From: Solibacillus sp. FSL R5-0449
GTDB taxonomy: Bacteria; Bacillota; Bacilli; Bacillales_A; Planococcaceae
NCBI RefSeq assembly: GCF_037975215.1
Contig: NZ_CP150239.1
Location: 1,898,001 to 1,962,000, forward strand
Direction of reading: 5' to 3'
Length of the DNA stretch: 64,000 nt
Part shown: positions 35,830-44,098 of the stretch, in pieces
Layout: each line of letters begins with the position of its first letter
Numbering within the stretch: the stretch's first letter is position 1
Notes under the pieces: generated by a model
What the model saw: only the letters and a program-made list of their open reading frames with translations
Database searches by the model: none
Told to the model about the DNA's origin: nothing
Program-made: the position numbers and the translations under genes

Positions 35830-35915
35830 GTTCTCACTCCTAATATTTGACTTGTATAAAGTATCATACATTTTTCAAATTATATGTTCAAATGATGGGT
35901 AGCAAATAACCAGAT

Positions 35916-35955
35916 AAAACAGCGCTGGTTCCATTACAGAAACGCGCTGTTTTTG
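35916..35955 (-). terminator. Terminator hairpin (dispersed family) after DUF2500 gene
   Basis: In minus orientation CAGCGCGTTTCT-GTAATG-GAACC-AGCGCTG plus five T. Sequence and bulge follow the family pattern. Confidence 0.8.
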
Positions 35956-35979
35956 GCGAGCCTTATAAAGTTGCGGAAA

Positions 35980-36369
35980 TTACACCCGACTAAAATCAAG
36001 ATATCTTGTACCTTGGAAAGTTAACTTGCCAATATCCCCTTCTGCTAGCATACCGTACTCTTTCCCGGATACATGAAACTCCGACCGGTCACCACTCTCG
36101 AACTCAAATGTAATGAAGTAATTTGTAGAGGTACTGTGCGAATGATGGTTATTCTCATGATGGTGATGGGTATGTCTCGTTACATTTGTTCGTTTAACTT
36201 TTACGATGGCCGGAACTGTTAGCCGAGGTGAGTTCTCATTTTTCTTCCATTGCTTGAAACTACTGAATAGCATCCCAATTATTGAGATAAATATGATAAT
36301 AAAAATAAGTGCGAGAAATATTGGTCCGAAGTTAAATAACCAATCCCCACTTCCTGGCATGTCATACAT
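35980..36369 (-). CDS. DUF2500 domain protein with histidine-rich loop
   Basis: 129 aa. One transmembrane helix (about 13-35) is followed by a beta-rich DUF2500 domain (about 50-129: VPAIVKVKRTNVTRH, YFITFEFESGDRSEFHVSGKEYGMLAEGDIGKLTFQGTRYLDF in sequence). Between strands is a histidine cluster with eight His in about 20 residues (HTHHHHENNHHSHS), which may bind metal. The family function is unknown. GGGGGGAATTTC precedes the ATG. Confidence 0.75.
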   Translation of the reverse strand: MYDMPGSGDWLFNFGPIFLALIFIIIFISIIGMLFSSFKQWKKNENSPRLTVPAIVKVKRTNVTRHTHHHHENNHHSHSTSTNYFITFEFESGDRSEFHVSGKEYGMLAEGDIGKLTFQGTRYLDFSRV

Positions 36370-36468
36370 GAAATTCCCCCCTTGCTCTGTTAATTAAATT
36401 ATACGGATAAATTGGAAAAAAGTTTCAGGTTGACGATGGAATCCACTAGACATCTCAATCTCCCCAAC

Positions 36469-36510
36469 AAAAAACGAGCGCTGATTCTTTCTAAAGAATC
36501 GCACCCGCGC
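36469..36510 (-). terminator. Terminator hairpin (dispersed family) after thpR
   Basis: In minus orientation GCGATTCT-TTAGAA-AGAATCAGCGC then TCGTTTTTT. The core is the same as at 12043-12078. Confidence 0.75.
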
Positions 36511-36533
36511 ACTAATACACTTGAAAATGAACA

Positions 36534-37103
36534 TCATTCTTCTAAATAAATCGACGCAATCGGTTCATATTTCGGTGTATTTTCTATATTTGATTTATAT
36601 AAGACGATTTCATTTACTTTAAAAGATAAAGGCTTTTCTTTAAAAGGATTTCGCGTGCTTAAGTTGTCTACTAGAAAATCTTCATTAACTCCCCATTTTC
36701 GGGCGAATGTAATATGTGGATGATATGGACGTGTTTCTAACTTAAAGCCTTCAGCAAGACAAGTTTGATGGACAATTTCCTGTATTTTATATAAAGCATC
36801 TGCTTCACTTACTGCTCCCCAAAATATACGAGGTGATTTTTCAGCTCCAAAAACACCCAAACCTTTGATGTCGAGCATAAAAGCTTTTTGATTCTTTATA
36901 GATTCCCCTACTGATTCAATAACTGATGTAAGTTGCTTTTGATTTACAGCTCCAAGGAATGCAAGTGTTATATGATAATCATTTAAATCAACCCATCGCT
37001 TAAACTGGAATACAGGTTTAATTCTATTCAGTTCCTCATACATGGTTTGTTTGACTTCATCCGGAATCCGAACCGCCCAAAAATAGTGTGCCACTCTCTC
37101 CAT
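36534..37103 (-). CDS. thpR: RNA 2',3'-cyclic phosphodiesterase
   Basis: 189 aa from the ATG at 37103, preceded by AAGAGGTGAAGAAA. Two HxTx motifs of the 2H phosphoesterase (LigT/ThpR) family are present: HITLAFLG (about 43-50) and HPHITFARK (about 128-136). The opening, YFWAVRIPDEVKQ, is also typical. It opens 2',3'-cyclic phosphates on RNA ends in vitro. The cellular role in bacteria is unclear. It is monocistronic. Confidence 0.9.
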   Translation of the reverse strand: MERVAHYFWAVRIPDEVKQTMYEELNRIKPVFQFKRWVDLNDYHITLAFLGAVNQKQLTSVIESVGESIKNQKAFMLDIKGLGVFGAEKSPRIFWGAVSEADALYKIQEIVHQTCLAEGFKLETRPYHPHITFARKWGVNEDFLVDNLSTRNPFKEKPLSFKVNEIVLYKSNIENTPKYEPIASIYLEE

Positions 37104-37164
37104 TTTCTTCACCTCTTTCTGCAACAGAATTGACAGTATAAAAAGAATCAATACTTATTTAAAA

Positions 37165-37506
37165 TTACATATTTCCAATCGGAATCGAAAAGCTGAAGAA
37201 AATAAAATTTATAGAAGTTAACAGTAAAGCAACTATGACATATAATCGACTGTTCTTTACCTCAAAAATTATGGCAGCCAGCCCAGCAAATATTAAATAA
37301 ATCCAGCATGCATTCCAAAGTAAATCGACAAACTCAGTTGGAACATAGGTAAAAATTCCGCCTATAAAAGATATCCACACAATTAATGTACAGATTAGAA
37401 AAATAAGCGTTAATTTAGTCGGTTTTAAACTGTCATTTTCAACATAGATAAAGATAATGATCATACTTATAATATTAAGAATGATTAAAGTGAATACCGT
37501 CGACAA
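37165..37506 (-). CDS. Membrane protein, 113 aa
   Basis: TTG start after GGGGAGGATGTA. Four transmembrane helices (about 3-22, 30-51, 62-82, 88-108), with no loops of note and no recognised family. It lies 29 bp downstream of the small lipoprotein gene and may be co-transcribed with it. Confidence 0.55.
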   Translation of the reverse strand: MSTVFTLIILNIISMIIIFIYVENDSLKPTKLTLIFLICTLIVWISFIGGIFTYVPTEFVDLLWNACWIYLIFAGLAAIIFEVKNSRLYVIVALLLTSINFIFFSFSIPIGNM

Positions 37507-37535
37507 TACATCCTCCCCTTAATTGGTGCTTAATA

Positions 37536-37826
37536 TTAGCAGATACTCGCTTCGATCATCTCAATTTTGCCGTGTTGATTTACACTGTCTACCCCGCGTT
37601 CGCAGTTATCTTTTATTTCCCACTCAATAAAGTACTTATTATTTTTCAATTCAACCGATCGTATTTCCGTTTGACCATTCTGGTTAATGTGATTTTCCAA
37701 GACCCTTTGCTTTGCTTCGTCTTCAGTAATGACGTTTTGAATCGATGAACATCCGCCTAATAATAAGACTGCCATTACTAAAAAAAGTTCAAAAAATCTT
37801 TTAGTACCTGTTTGATTTGGTCTCAT
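37536..37826 (-). CDS. Small putative lipoprotein, 96 aa
   Basis: ATG at 37826, preceded by AAAGGGAGGGTAAA. A signal peptide with lipobox LLGGC (Cys about residue 20) precedes a short domain of about 75 residues with two further cysteines (DNCERGVD and the C-terminal IEASIC), which could form a disulfide. The fold is a possible PepSY-like small alpha/beta unit (ITEDEAKQRVLENHI), but this is weak. Confidence 0.6.
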   Translation of the reverse strand: MRPNQTGTKRFFELFLVMAVLLLGGCSSIQNVITEDEAKQRVLENHINQNGQTEIRSVELKNNKYFIEWEIKDNCERGVDSVNQHGKIEMIEASIC

Positions 37827-37850
37827 TTTACCCTCCCTTTTCAAATTGTT

Positions 37851-37887
37851 AAAAAAATAGACGCGTTCTTCTTAGAGAACTGCGCCA
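37851..37887 (-). terminator. Terminator hairpin (dispersed family) after 55-aa gene
   Basis: In minus orientation GGCGCAGTTCTCTAAGAAGAACGCGTC then ATTTTTTT. It is a recognisable but diverged member. Confidence 0.7.
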
Positions 37888-37897
37888 GATAATACAC

Positions 37898-38065
37898 TCA
37901 CTGTACCTTCCGTTTTGAAGAAGGCATTTTGCTAACTCTAACAGTAATGTACAATATTAAGCCAAATGCAATACCACCCAGTAGAATTAAACCTAACTCA
38001 GCAAATGCTATCACTGATAGAATCGTAATAATGACCCCTAATAGTATAAAGAAAAATATTTGCAT
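37898..38065 (-). CDS. Very small membrane protein, 55 aa
   Basis: ATG at 38065 with AAAGGGG about 8 nt upstream. Two hydrophobic helices (about 2-20 and 24-43) and a basic tail (RVSKMPSSKRKVQ). No recognised family. It has its own terminator from the dispersed family. Confidence 0.5.
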   Translation of the reverse strand: MQIFFFILLGVIITILSVIAFAELGLILLGGIAFGLILYITVRVSKMPSSKRKVQ

Positions 38066-38145
38066 TATGTTTTCCCCTTTCATTATCGGACTGTCTTATC
38101 CCAGTTTCATGTGACTCATATTATGTTTACATATGTACAGCTTCA

Positions 38146-38517
38146 CTATATCCGTTTCGAGAAAAAAATCATTGTTAGAGGAATGGATGTTACCATAATA
38201 CAAAATAAAATCGTTAAAACTTCTGTTGCAGTGTGCGTTTTAGCTACTGTAATAAATAGCAGTGTCATAGTTGCAAACAGCGTGAAATAGTTAACTGTCA
38301 TACTTTTACCTATAATTTCTTTTGTACGCTCATCTTTAGGAAATAAATGTGGCGATAGATATGCCATCATTAACGAACTTGTTCCCAAGAAAAAAGTCAT
38401 AATACCTACTGGAAAATCACCATTTGCAATATAAGGGTAATTAATATAAATACTTAATGGAACCATAATAATACCTAAAAATAAGTATGACAGTTGATTT
38501 TTTCGAGCTTCGTTCAT
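38146..38517 (-). CDS. Membrane protein, 123 aa, coupled to XRE regulator
   Basis: Four transmembrane helices (about 10-28, 36-55, 74-92, 97-118) with a cytoplasmic loop containing FPKDERTKEIIGKSMTVNYF. That loop, with its D-E-R-T-x-x-I element, recurs in small DUF2178-like membrane proteins that travel with tiny Cro-like regulators. The start ATG overlaps the regulator stop (ATGA), so translation is coupled. The module's function is unknown. Confidence 0.65.
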   Translation of the reverse strand: MNEARKNQLSYLFLGIIMVPLSIYINYPYIANGDFPVGIMTFFLGTSSLMMAYLSPHLFPKDERTKEIIGKSMTVNYFTLFATMTLLFITVAKTHTATEVLTILFCIMVTSIPLTMIFFSKRI

Positions 38518-38717
38518 TCAGTTTCCCCCTCATAAATAAATACATCTTCAATTTTACAATTAAAAATGTCTGCCAATTTAAATGCTAGAATAATCGACGG
38601 ATTATACTTTTCTTTTTCTAATGAAATAATCGTTTGTCTAGAGACAGAAAGTTTTTCTGCCAACTGGTCTTGTGTCATACTGTGCTGAGCCCGTAAAACC
38701 TTAATATTATTTTTAAT
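38514..38717 (-). CDS. Small XRE-family regulator with apparent ATT start
   Basis: 67 aa: KNNIKVLRAQHSMTQDQL at the start, then the HTH AEKLSVSRQTIISLEKEKYNPSII, then a YozG-like end KIEDVFIYEGETE. The family normally begins M-(I)-K-N-x-I-K, but here the codon is ATT (38717-38715), placed 6 nt after GGGAGGG, with no ATG, GTG, TTG or CTG upstream in frame. The first ATG lies inside the HTH (38678) and would truncate helix 1. It overlaps the membrane protein gene by 4 bp. A palindromic GTAAA-rich operator lies just upstream, so it is probably autoregulated. Confidence 0.8.
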   Translation of the reverse strand: MKNNIKVLRAQHSMTQDQLAEKLSVSRQTIISLEKEKYNPSIILAFKLADIFNCKIEDVFIYEGETE

Positions 38718-38730
38718 AAAAAACCCTCCC

Positions 38731-38777
38731 TATATGTAAAGCGAGTTTTACTTAAAGTAAAGTTTACTTTACATATA
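38731..38777. promoter_or_regulatory. Palindromic operator upstream of XRE regulator
   Basis: The outer 11-bp arms TATATGTAAAG (38731-38741) and CTTTACATATA (38767-38777) are perfectly complementary. The 25-bp centre holds further TTTAC / GTAAA pairs (TTTACTTAAAGTAAA). The site begins 14 bp upstream of the ATT codon, so a bound dimer would block transcription. Confidence 0.7.
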
Positions 38778-38825
38778 TTTAATTTGCAAGTCCTCAATAA
38801 GTACCTTCTTTAATCATCACAAAAT

Positions 38826-38865
38826 AAAAACAAGCGCTTATTCTATTTACAGAATCGCGCTTGCT
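38826..38865 (-). terminator. Terminator hairpin (dispersed family) after deaminase gene
   Basis: In minus orientation AAGCGCGATTCT-GTAAAT-AGAATAAGCGCTT then GTTTTT. It is very close to the copy at 12043-12078. Confidence 0.85.
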
Positions 38866-38894
38866 TGCCACAAAATCATTTTATATTTTATTCA

Positions 38895-39374
38895 TCATTT
38901 CATTTCGTGATGCTGACGATGAAGCTGGTGGACTATCTCTGCTAGTTCAGGAACAGGACCATCTACTATTGCATCATTAATAACTTCTTGAATGGACAGA
39001 TTGCGTACACGTGAAGGTGCTTGTCCAAATTCTTCTAGCCATTTTGCCAATTGTTCAGATGAACTTGCATAAACAATTCGCCCTAAACCAACCCAACCGT
39101 GAGCAGCGGCGCACATCGGGCAATGTTCCCCTGAAGTATATACTGTCGCTCTGCGTCTTTCTTCAGGTTCCATATTATTTGCTGCCCAACGCGCTATTGC
39201 AAACTCGGGATGCTGTGTATGGTCACCGCCTGCTACATGATTATGATCTTCAAACAACACTTCTCCCTCAGCGGAAACAAGTACTGATCCAAATGGCTCG
39301 TCACCTTTTTCAAGTGCTATTCTTGCTAATTCCACACAACGATGTAAATGTTTCAAATCTATATTATTTATCAA
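38895..39374 (-). CDS. Nucleoside deaminase (CMP/dCMP-type, zinc-dependent)
   Basis: 159 aa, TTG start 7 nt after AAGGAGGTT. The zinc-site motifs are HPEFA (about 56-60, in place of the more usual HAE) and GEHCPMCAAAHGW (about 82-94, PCxxC-type). GDEPFGSVLV (about 24-33) is typical of guanine/tRNA-adenosine deaminase-like enzymes. It hydrolytically deaminates a nucleobase or nucleoside; B. subtilis GuaD has the same length, but the substrate is unproven. Confidence 0.8.
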   Translation of the reverse strand: MINNIDLKHLHRCVELARIALEKGDEPFGSVLVSAEGEVLFEDHNHVAGGDHTQHPEFAIARWAANNMEPEERRRATVYTSGEHCPMCAAAHGWVGLGRIVYASSSEQLAKWLEEFGQAPSRVRNLSIQEVINDAIVDGPVPELAEIVHQLHRQHHEMK

Positions 39375-39564
39375 ATTTGTAACCTCCTTAACCTGTAATT
39401 AGAAAGCCTTTGCAATCACTATTATAACAGAATTATCAGACTGTTTTATGCCCATGGCTTTAGGTATCTACCCACTGACCCTAAAGATTCACAATAAATT
39501 GACTATTTTAATATGGTCAATTTTCATTATACTAAGAGTCATTACAGGAATGGAGGTTATTTAC

Positions 39565-40449
39565 ATGGTACAAGTTGGAACGAATCGAGTAAAACGAGGA
39601 ATGGCAGAAATGCAAAAGGGCGGCGTAATTATGGACGTCATTAATGCAGAACAAGCAAAAATTGCGGAAGCAGCAGGTGCAGTAGCAGTAATGGCATTGG
39701 AACGTGTGCCTTCAGATATTCGAAAAGCTGGCGGTGTTGCCCGTATGGCGGATCCACGAATTGTTGAGGAAGTAATGAATGCCGTTACGATTCCGGTCAT
39801 GGCAAAAGCACGAATTGGTCACATTGTAGAAGCACGTGTATTGGAGTCAATGGGTGTGGATTATATCGATGAAAGTGAAGTTTTAACTCCTGCTGATGAA
39901 GAATTCCATTTACTTAAGAGTGATTATACAGTGCCGTTTGTTTGTGGTTGCCGTGACTTAGGCGAAGCAGCTCGACGTATTGGTGAAGGAGCTTCGATGC
40001 TTCGTACGAAAGGTGAACCAGGTACAGGCAACATTGTGGAAGCAGTACGCCACCTTCGAAAAGTTAACGCCCAAGTTCGTCGCGTTGTCGGAATGAATGT
40101 GGACGAATTAATGACCGAGGCAAAAATTTTAGGTGCCCCATTTGAATTATTATTGGAAATTAAGCGTTTAGGACGTTTACCTGTTGTAAATTTTGCAGCT
40201 GGTGGCGTGGCAACACCTGCAGATGCCGCGTTAATGATGGAACTTGGTGCAGATGGTGTATTTGTTGGTTCCGGTATATTTAAATCAGAGAACCCAGAAA
40301 AATTTGCACGTGCCATCGTGGAAGCAACTACACATTATACGGACTACAAACTGATTGCAGAAATCTCGAAGGAACTTGGCACACCGATGAAAGGAATTGA
40401 AATAGCCTCATTGAGTGTTAATGAACGGATGCAGGAGCGTGGCTGGTAA
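39565..40449 (+). CDS. pdxS: Pyridoxal 5'-phosphate synthase lyase subunit
   Basis: 294 aa, the exact family length, starting at the ATG at 39565 after AATGGAGG. A TIM barrel that builds PLP from ribose 5-phosphate, glyceraldehyde 3-phosphate and ammonia. Visible motifs: [25 protein letters not shown] start, [29 protein letters not shown], the active-site lysine in MAKARIGH and GAPFELL...[23 protein letters not shown]. pdxT follows after 1 bp and supplies ammonia. The upstream gap has TATACT (39528-39533) and a TTGAC / GTCAA inverted repeat; no pdxR regulator is adjacent. Confidence 0.98.
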   Translation: MVQVGTNRVKRGMAEMQKGGVIMDVINAEQAKIAEAAGAVAVMALERVPSDIRKAGGVARMADPRIVEEVMNAVTIPVMAKARIGHIVEARVLESMGVDYIDESEVLTPADEEFHLLKSDYTVPFVCGCRDLGEAARRIGEGASMLRTKGEPGTGNIVEAVRHLRKVNAQVRRVVGMNVDELMTEAKILGAPFELLLEIKRLGRLPVVNFAAGGVATPADAALMMELGADGVFVGSGIFKSENPEKFARAIVEATTHYTDYKLIAEISKELGTPMKGIEIASLSVNERMQERGW

Positions 40450-40450
40450 A

Positions 40451-41038
40451 ATGGCGAAAATTGGAGTACTTGCATTACAAGGTGCGGTAAAAGAGCATAT
40501 TCAGCAAATTGAACTTCTTGGTCATGAGGCTGTTGCAGTTAAAACATGCGGTGACTTACTTGGTATTGACGGTCTAATTTTACCCGGTGGAGAAAGTACG
40601 ACAATGGGTAAAATGTTAGAACGAAATGATTTGTTAGACCCTATTAAGTCACTGGCACAGCAAGGTGTACCAATGTTCGGGACCTGTGCCGGTCTTATAC
40701 TGCTGGCCAGAAAGATTAAGGATTCCAATACTCCTCACCTCGGTTTAATGGATGTAGAAGTGGAAAGAAATTCTTTCGGACGACAGGTAGATAGCTTTGA
40801 AGCACCGCTATCAATTCCATCAATCGGTAATGAAATAACAGCAGTTTTTATTCGTGCACCGCATATTGTCTCAGTCGGTAAACATGTCGAAATACTTGCT
40901 ACATATGAAAAACGAATCGTACTAGCCAGAGACGGCCAATTTTTAGGCTGCTCTTTCCATCCAGAACTCACTGATGATGTTCGAATCCTCGAATATTTCA
41001 TCGGTATGGTAACAGATTTCATAAAGGTTCCTAGATAG
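40451..41038 (+). CDS. pdxT: Pyridoxal 5'-phosphate synthase glutaminase subunit
   Basis: 195 aa. The ATG is 1 bp after the pdxS stop. A class I-like glutaminase: GVLALQGAVKEH at the start, LPGGESTTMGKM (about 46-57), the nucleophile in FGTCAGLILLA (Cys about 79), RAPHI and the His-Glu pair in GCSFHPELTDD (about 167-177). It delivers ammonia to the PdxS active site in a 12+12 complex. A terminator follows, closing a two-gene operon. Confidence 0.98.
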   Translation: MAKIGVLALQGAVKEHIQQIELLGHEAVAVKTCGDLLGIDGLILPGGESTTMGKMLERNDLLDPIKSLAQQGVPMFGTCAGLILLARKIKDSNTPHLGLMDVEVERNSFGRQVDSFEAPLSIPSIGNEITAVFIRAPHIVSVGKHVEILATYEKRIVLARDGQFLGCSFHPELTDDVRILEYFIGMVTDFIKVPR

Positions 41039-41041
41039 ACA

Positions 41042-41070
41042 AAAAGAAGCACAATTGTGTGCTTCTTTTA
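41042..41070 (+). terminator. Terminator of pdxST
   Basis: AAAAGAAGCACA and TGTGCTTCTTTT pair around a 3-nt loop. Confidence 0.9.
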
Positions 41071-41079
41071 TTTGCCGTA

Positions 41080-42333
41080 TTATTTATTCAAACCCTTTTC
41101 ATGTATCCGATAGATCATGGCTGCCATATGTGCTCTTGTTGTCGGATTGTTTGGACCAAATCGGCTAGCCGTATAGCCCGCCATAATGCCTTCTTGTTTC
41201 ATCGTTTCTATCGCAAGAGATGCCCAAAAGTTATAGTCTACATCTTTAAATGAATTTACACCTTTGTTAGCAGGTTGGCTATAAAAACCGGCATTATAGA
41301 AAATTTGAGCCATTTGTGCCCTTGTTAAATATGTATTCGGTGAAAAACGTCCATCACCAATACCATTAATTATTTTATTCTGTGCCACTAAACGTATAGA
41401 GTCTGCTGCCCAAAAACTATTTTCCACATCAGTGAAAGAGATGTCTTTATTTGTTGTAGTCAGCGCTAAAAAGTTACTAATAATAGCGGCAGCCTGAGCT
41501 CTTGTTATCGATTGATTCGGTTTATATGTACCATCAGGATAGCCGGAAATCCAACCTTTTTCAGTTAAGAATAAAATCTGTTGTTCGGCCCAATGTCCAC
41601 CTATGTCCTTTAACTTTCTATCATCAAATTGATATAAATTCCGTTCATCCATGATGGCCCCTACTTTATTTCGATAGTATTCCCCGCCTAAATGGATATA
41701 GCCGGCATTGGCAATGTCAAACAAATATTCTTTGGAAGCCCGCTCATAATCCCATCCCTTTTTCATCCGTTCTTCGTAGTTAGTTTTGGCGAAACGATAG
41801 CGATCATTTAACAGTAAGTTCCCTGCCAAATATTCAACCGCTTCTTTATAGGAACTAAAAGCGCGATACCAGTTATCCCTTCTTTTGCTTTCATCATAAA
41901 TTTTACGGTCTTCTCCGAAATCCTTCAGCACAGGTACCGGTTCATAATCTTCATCAGGTTGTCCTTTCAACTGCCAGGCATTCTTCGGGTTATACCCCCA
42001 AACCTTTACTCCGAAAAGATTATTCGCATTCACTGCTATTCTTGTTGTTCCATAGCCGCTTTCCAGAGCTGCCATTCCAATAATTGCACTAGCAGGAATT
42101 CCCCATTGTTCATTTGCTTTCATTGCATATGTAGAAATTTCATTAATAAAGTCTTCCTTCATTTTAGTTGAAGGATATTCTTGTGTAGATAAATAGGCGT
42201 TACTGTTTCTTCCAGACTTTTCGTCTTCAAACGGGAGAAGGTTTACGCTTTTTGCACTCGTGCTTAATGAGCTGCAATTAAAAACTAGTAGAAAAATTAA
42301 TAGTGATAGTACTGCTTTGATTGATTTCGCCAA
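41080..42333 (-). CDS. Secreted glucosaminidase (GH73-like) with three SLH domains
   Basis: 417 aa from the TTG at 42333, 8 nt after AGGAG; an ATG at 42339 is only 2 nt from that site. A signal peptide (about 1-28) is followed by a glucosaminidase domain (about 55-230) with GIPASAIIGMAALESGYGTT (catalytic Glu in ALESGYG), NNLFGVK and AFSSYKEAVEYLAGNLL. Three S-layer homology domains follow (about 233-295, 296-355, 358-417), each ending near ITRAQ / LTRAQ / TTRAH. It hydrolyses the glycan strands of peptidoglycan while held to secondary wall polymer by SLH. It converges with pdxST. Confidence 0.92.
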   Translation of the reverse strand: MAKSIKAVLSLLIFLLVFNCSSLSTSAKSVNLLPFEDEKSGRNSNAYLSTQEYPSTKMKEDFINEISTYAMKANEQWGIPASAIIGMAALESGYGTTRIAVNANNLFGVKVWGYNPKNAWQLKGQPDEDYEPVPVLKDFGEDRKIYDESKRRDNWYRAFSSYKEAVEYLAGNLLLNDRYRFAKTNYEERMKKGWDYERASKEYLFDIANAGYIHLGGEYYRNKVGAIMDERNLYQFDDRKLKDIGGHWAEQQILFLTEKGWISGYPDGTYKPNQSITRAQAAAIISNFLALTTTNKDISFTDVENSFWAADSIRLVAQNKIINGIGDGRFSPNTYLTRAQMAQIFYNAGFYSQPANKGVNSFKDVDYNFWASLAIETMKQEGIMAGYTASRFGPNNPTTRAHMAAMIYRIHEKGLNK

Positions 42334-42339
42334 ATTCAT

Positions 42340-42652
42340 AACTCCTTAAATATTCAAATAATAATCTCGGACTCTATCATCATAGCAGTTTTTTATTAGT
42401 CTTAGTGCATAAAATATCATTTTATTAATACTAATTGATGGGCATATTGCCTAACTTTACCTACTAAGATTAATCAAAAATCACCGTTTAACCTAATGGC
42501 CTAATGATGATTAGGAAGTATCAATATAGCAACTGCAATGCATTTCCCCCTCATTTTATAGCATTTGCTCAAATAATTAATAAGAATATAAATTTCATAT
42601 TAGGGTAGAAGTAAAAAAGTAAAGTAAATTTTCAAATGAAAGAGGGGATTTC
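42340..42652. other. Non-coding interval between divergent genes
   Basis: About 310 bp between the SLH autolysin and the UPF0316 gene. No gene, hairpin or clear promoter pair was recognised. It presumably holds both promoters. Confidence 0.4.
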
Positions 42653-43180
42653 ATGCAGGAAATAATCCTAATCCTAGTCATACAGCTCGTATACGTGCCG
42701 TTAATGACCCTACGAACAATTTTCTTAGTCAAAGATATGAGACTTCTAGCCTCAATTTTCGGGTTTTTAGAAGTTCTTATTAACGTATTCGCACTTTCTA
42801 TCATTTTTAGTGGTGATCAGAACTTTATAGCGATGGTTGTGTATGCACTCGGATTTAGTATCGGGATACCGGTCGGAACAATGATTGAAAATAAACTGGC
42901 TATTGGTTATGTCTCTGTTACAATCAATACGCAGCAGAAAAACCAGGAACTGATCGACACGTTAAGAAACAGCGGCTTTGCCATCACGACATCTGTCAGT
43001 GAAGGTCGTGACAGTGAACGTTATAAATATGAGATTCTGGCGAAACGAAACCGAGAAAAAGAATTATTCTCGCTTGTTGAGTCAATTGAACCTAAAGCCT
43101 TTATCATTTCATATGAGCCAAAATCATTCAAAGGCGGCTTCTTAGTCGACCGCATGCGTAAATTTAAACTACGACGTTAA
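42653..43180 (+). CDS. DUF2179/UPF0316 family membrane protein
   Basis: 175 aa. Three transmembrane helices (about 3-22, 35-53, 58-76) are followed by a cytoplasmic DUF2179 domain (about 80-175) with IGYVSVTINT, LRNSGFAITTSVSEGRDSERYKYEILAKR and IEPKAFIISYEPKSFKGGF. This is the UPF0316/YebE family. A nucleotide-binding role for DUF2179 is only conjectural. GAGGGGATTTC precedes the ATG. Confidence 0.9.
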   Translation: MQEIILILVIQLVYVPLMTLRTIFLVKDMRLLASIFGFLEVLINVFALSIIFSGDQNFIAMVVYALGFSIGIPVGTMIENKLAIGYVSVTINTQQKNQELIDTLRNSGFAITTSVSEGRDSERYKYEILAKRNREKELFSLVESIEPKAFIISYEPKSFKGGFLVDRMRKFKLRR

Positions 43181-43184
43181 AATA

Positions 43185-43222
43185 AAAACGAGCTGGATGC
43201 ATTGATTCCAGCTCGTTTTTTT
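43185..43222 (+). terminator. Terminator of the UPF0316 gene
   Basis: AACGAGCTGGA and TCCAGCTCGTT pair, followed by seven T. Confidence 0.92.
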
Positions 43223-43230
43223 GTTTCAAA

Positions 43231-43839
43231 TTATTTTCCCTCTACTGCTATATATGTATTGCTGTAAGGAAGCATATGGATTCTTTTTACATCCCAAAGT
43301 TTTTTAAATTCTTCAATCGGAACTTTTCGATTATAGTTTTTCAGTTCGCCTTCATCATTTACTAAATGACCGAGTGACTCTGAAAGGTAAATAAACTCTT
43401 TGTCATATCCGACTACCGGGACGAAATGCAGATTTTTGAGATCCTTCTTCACTTTAATAAAAACAATGACCGGTGTCCCTTTGCTGACTTCGTATTTCAA
43501 TGAATTTATATTCCCTTTATAATAATGGGTCTTAAATCCCTTATTTTTTAATACCGCCCGTATTCCTTTCGGGTATACATTGCCTGTTTTTGTTTTGTTA
43601 GGGAAATGCTGATATAATACTTCCCCTTCAGCATCCTTGCCAAAGTGACGCAATAGGTACGCCGTTGAAAATGCCGCGCATTCCGTCCCTTTTTGGAAGT
43701 CGATTCGATTCTCGTGCTGAATCATGTAAGTAGCCGGAAAATCCTTTTTTCTTATAACCGGCATGGGCATAGTCATTAAATACGTATTAATGGCTAGTGA
43801 GATAATAAGCCAAAAAACAACTGAATTAATTATAATCAT
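43231..43839 (-). CDS. C39-like membrane-anchored cysteine peptidase
   Basis: 202 aa. N-terminal membrane anchor (about 2-23), then a papain-fold domain: the catalytic Cys in GTECAAFSTAYLLRHFG (about 51-67), the middle part TPVIVFIKV, the catalytic His in LHFVPVVGYD (about 138-147) and the Asp/Asn-side element LSESLG. It resembles the C39-like (DUF3335/BtrH-type) peptidases found free in Gram-positives rather than a bacteriocin transporter. No leader peptide or bacteriocin gene is nearby. Confidence 0.75.
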   Translation of the reverse strand: MIIINSVVFWLIISLAINTYLMTMPMPVIRKKDFPATYMIQHENRIDFQKGTECAAFSTAYLLRHFGKDAEGEVLYQHFPNKTKTGNVYPKGIRAVLKNKGFKTHYYKGNINSLKYEVSKGTPVIVFIKVKKDLKNLHFVPVVGYDKEFIYLSESLGHLVNDEGELKNYNRKVPIEEFKKLWDVKRIHMLPYSNTYIAVEGK

Positions 43840-43875
43840 GCTACTCCCCCAATATATGAATACATTGTGTGACTA

Positions 43876-44058
43876 CTATTTTTGTTTAATCTTCTTAGAG
43901 CTTTCCAATAGTAGTACAATTCCAATAACCATTGAAAAGAAAAAGTACAGGCCTGCAAAAAACTTAGATATTAAATCTTCTCGAACAAGAAATTGGGAAG
44001 CCGAAAAATACATTGCTATAAACATAAGCATTGTGATTAAAGACTTTCTCCATCTCAT
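43876..44058 (-). CDS. Small membrane protein, 60 aa
   Basis: ATG at 44058 after GGATGGTGATAATT. Two transmembrane helices (about 8-24 and 32-50), positively charged ends (MRWRKS and SSKKIKQK). No recognised family. It precedes the C39-like peptidase gene by 36 bp, so they may be co-expressed. Confidence 0.5.
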   Translation of the reverse strand: MRWRKSLITMLMFIAMYFSASQFLVREDLISKFFAGLYFFFSMVIGIVLLLESSKKIKQK

Positions 44059-44098
44059 AATTATCACCATCCTTAAATGTTTAGTGGGTTTCTATAAT

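Noticed and set aside
41080..42333. Tandem repeats at the SLH region as a DNA repeat array
   Set aside because: They are diverged protein domains, not DNA repeats.
43231..44058. Bacteriocin processing locus suggested by the C39-like peptidase
   Set aside because: No transporter fusion, no double-glycine leader peptide and no immunity gene nearby; free C39-like proteins are common.
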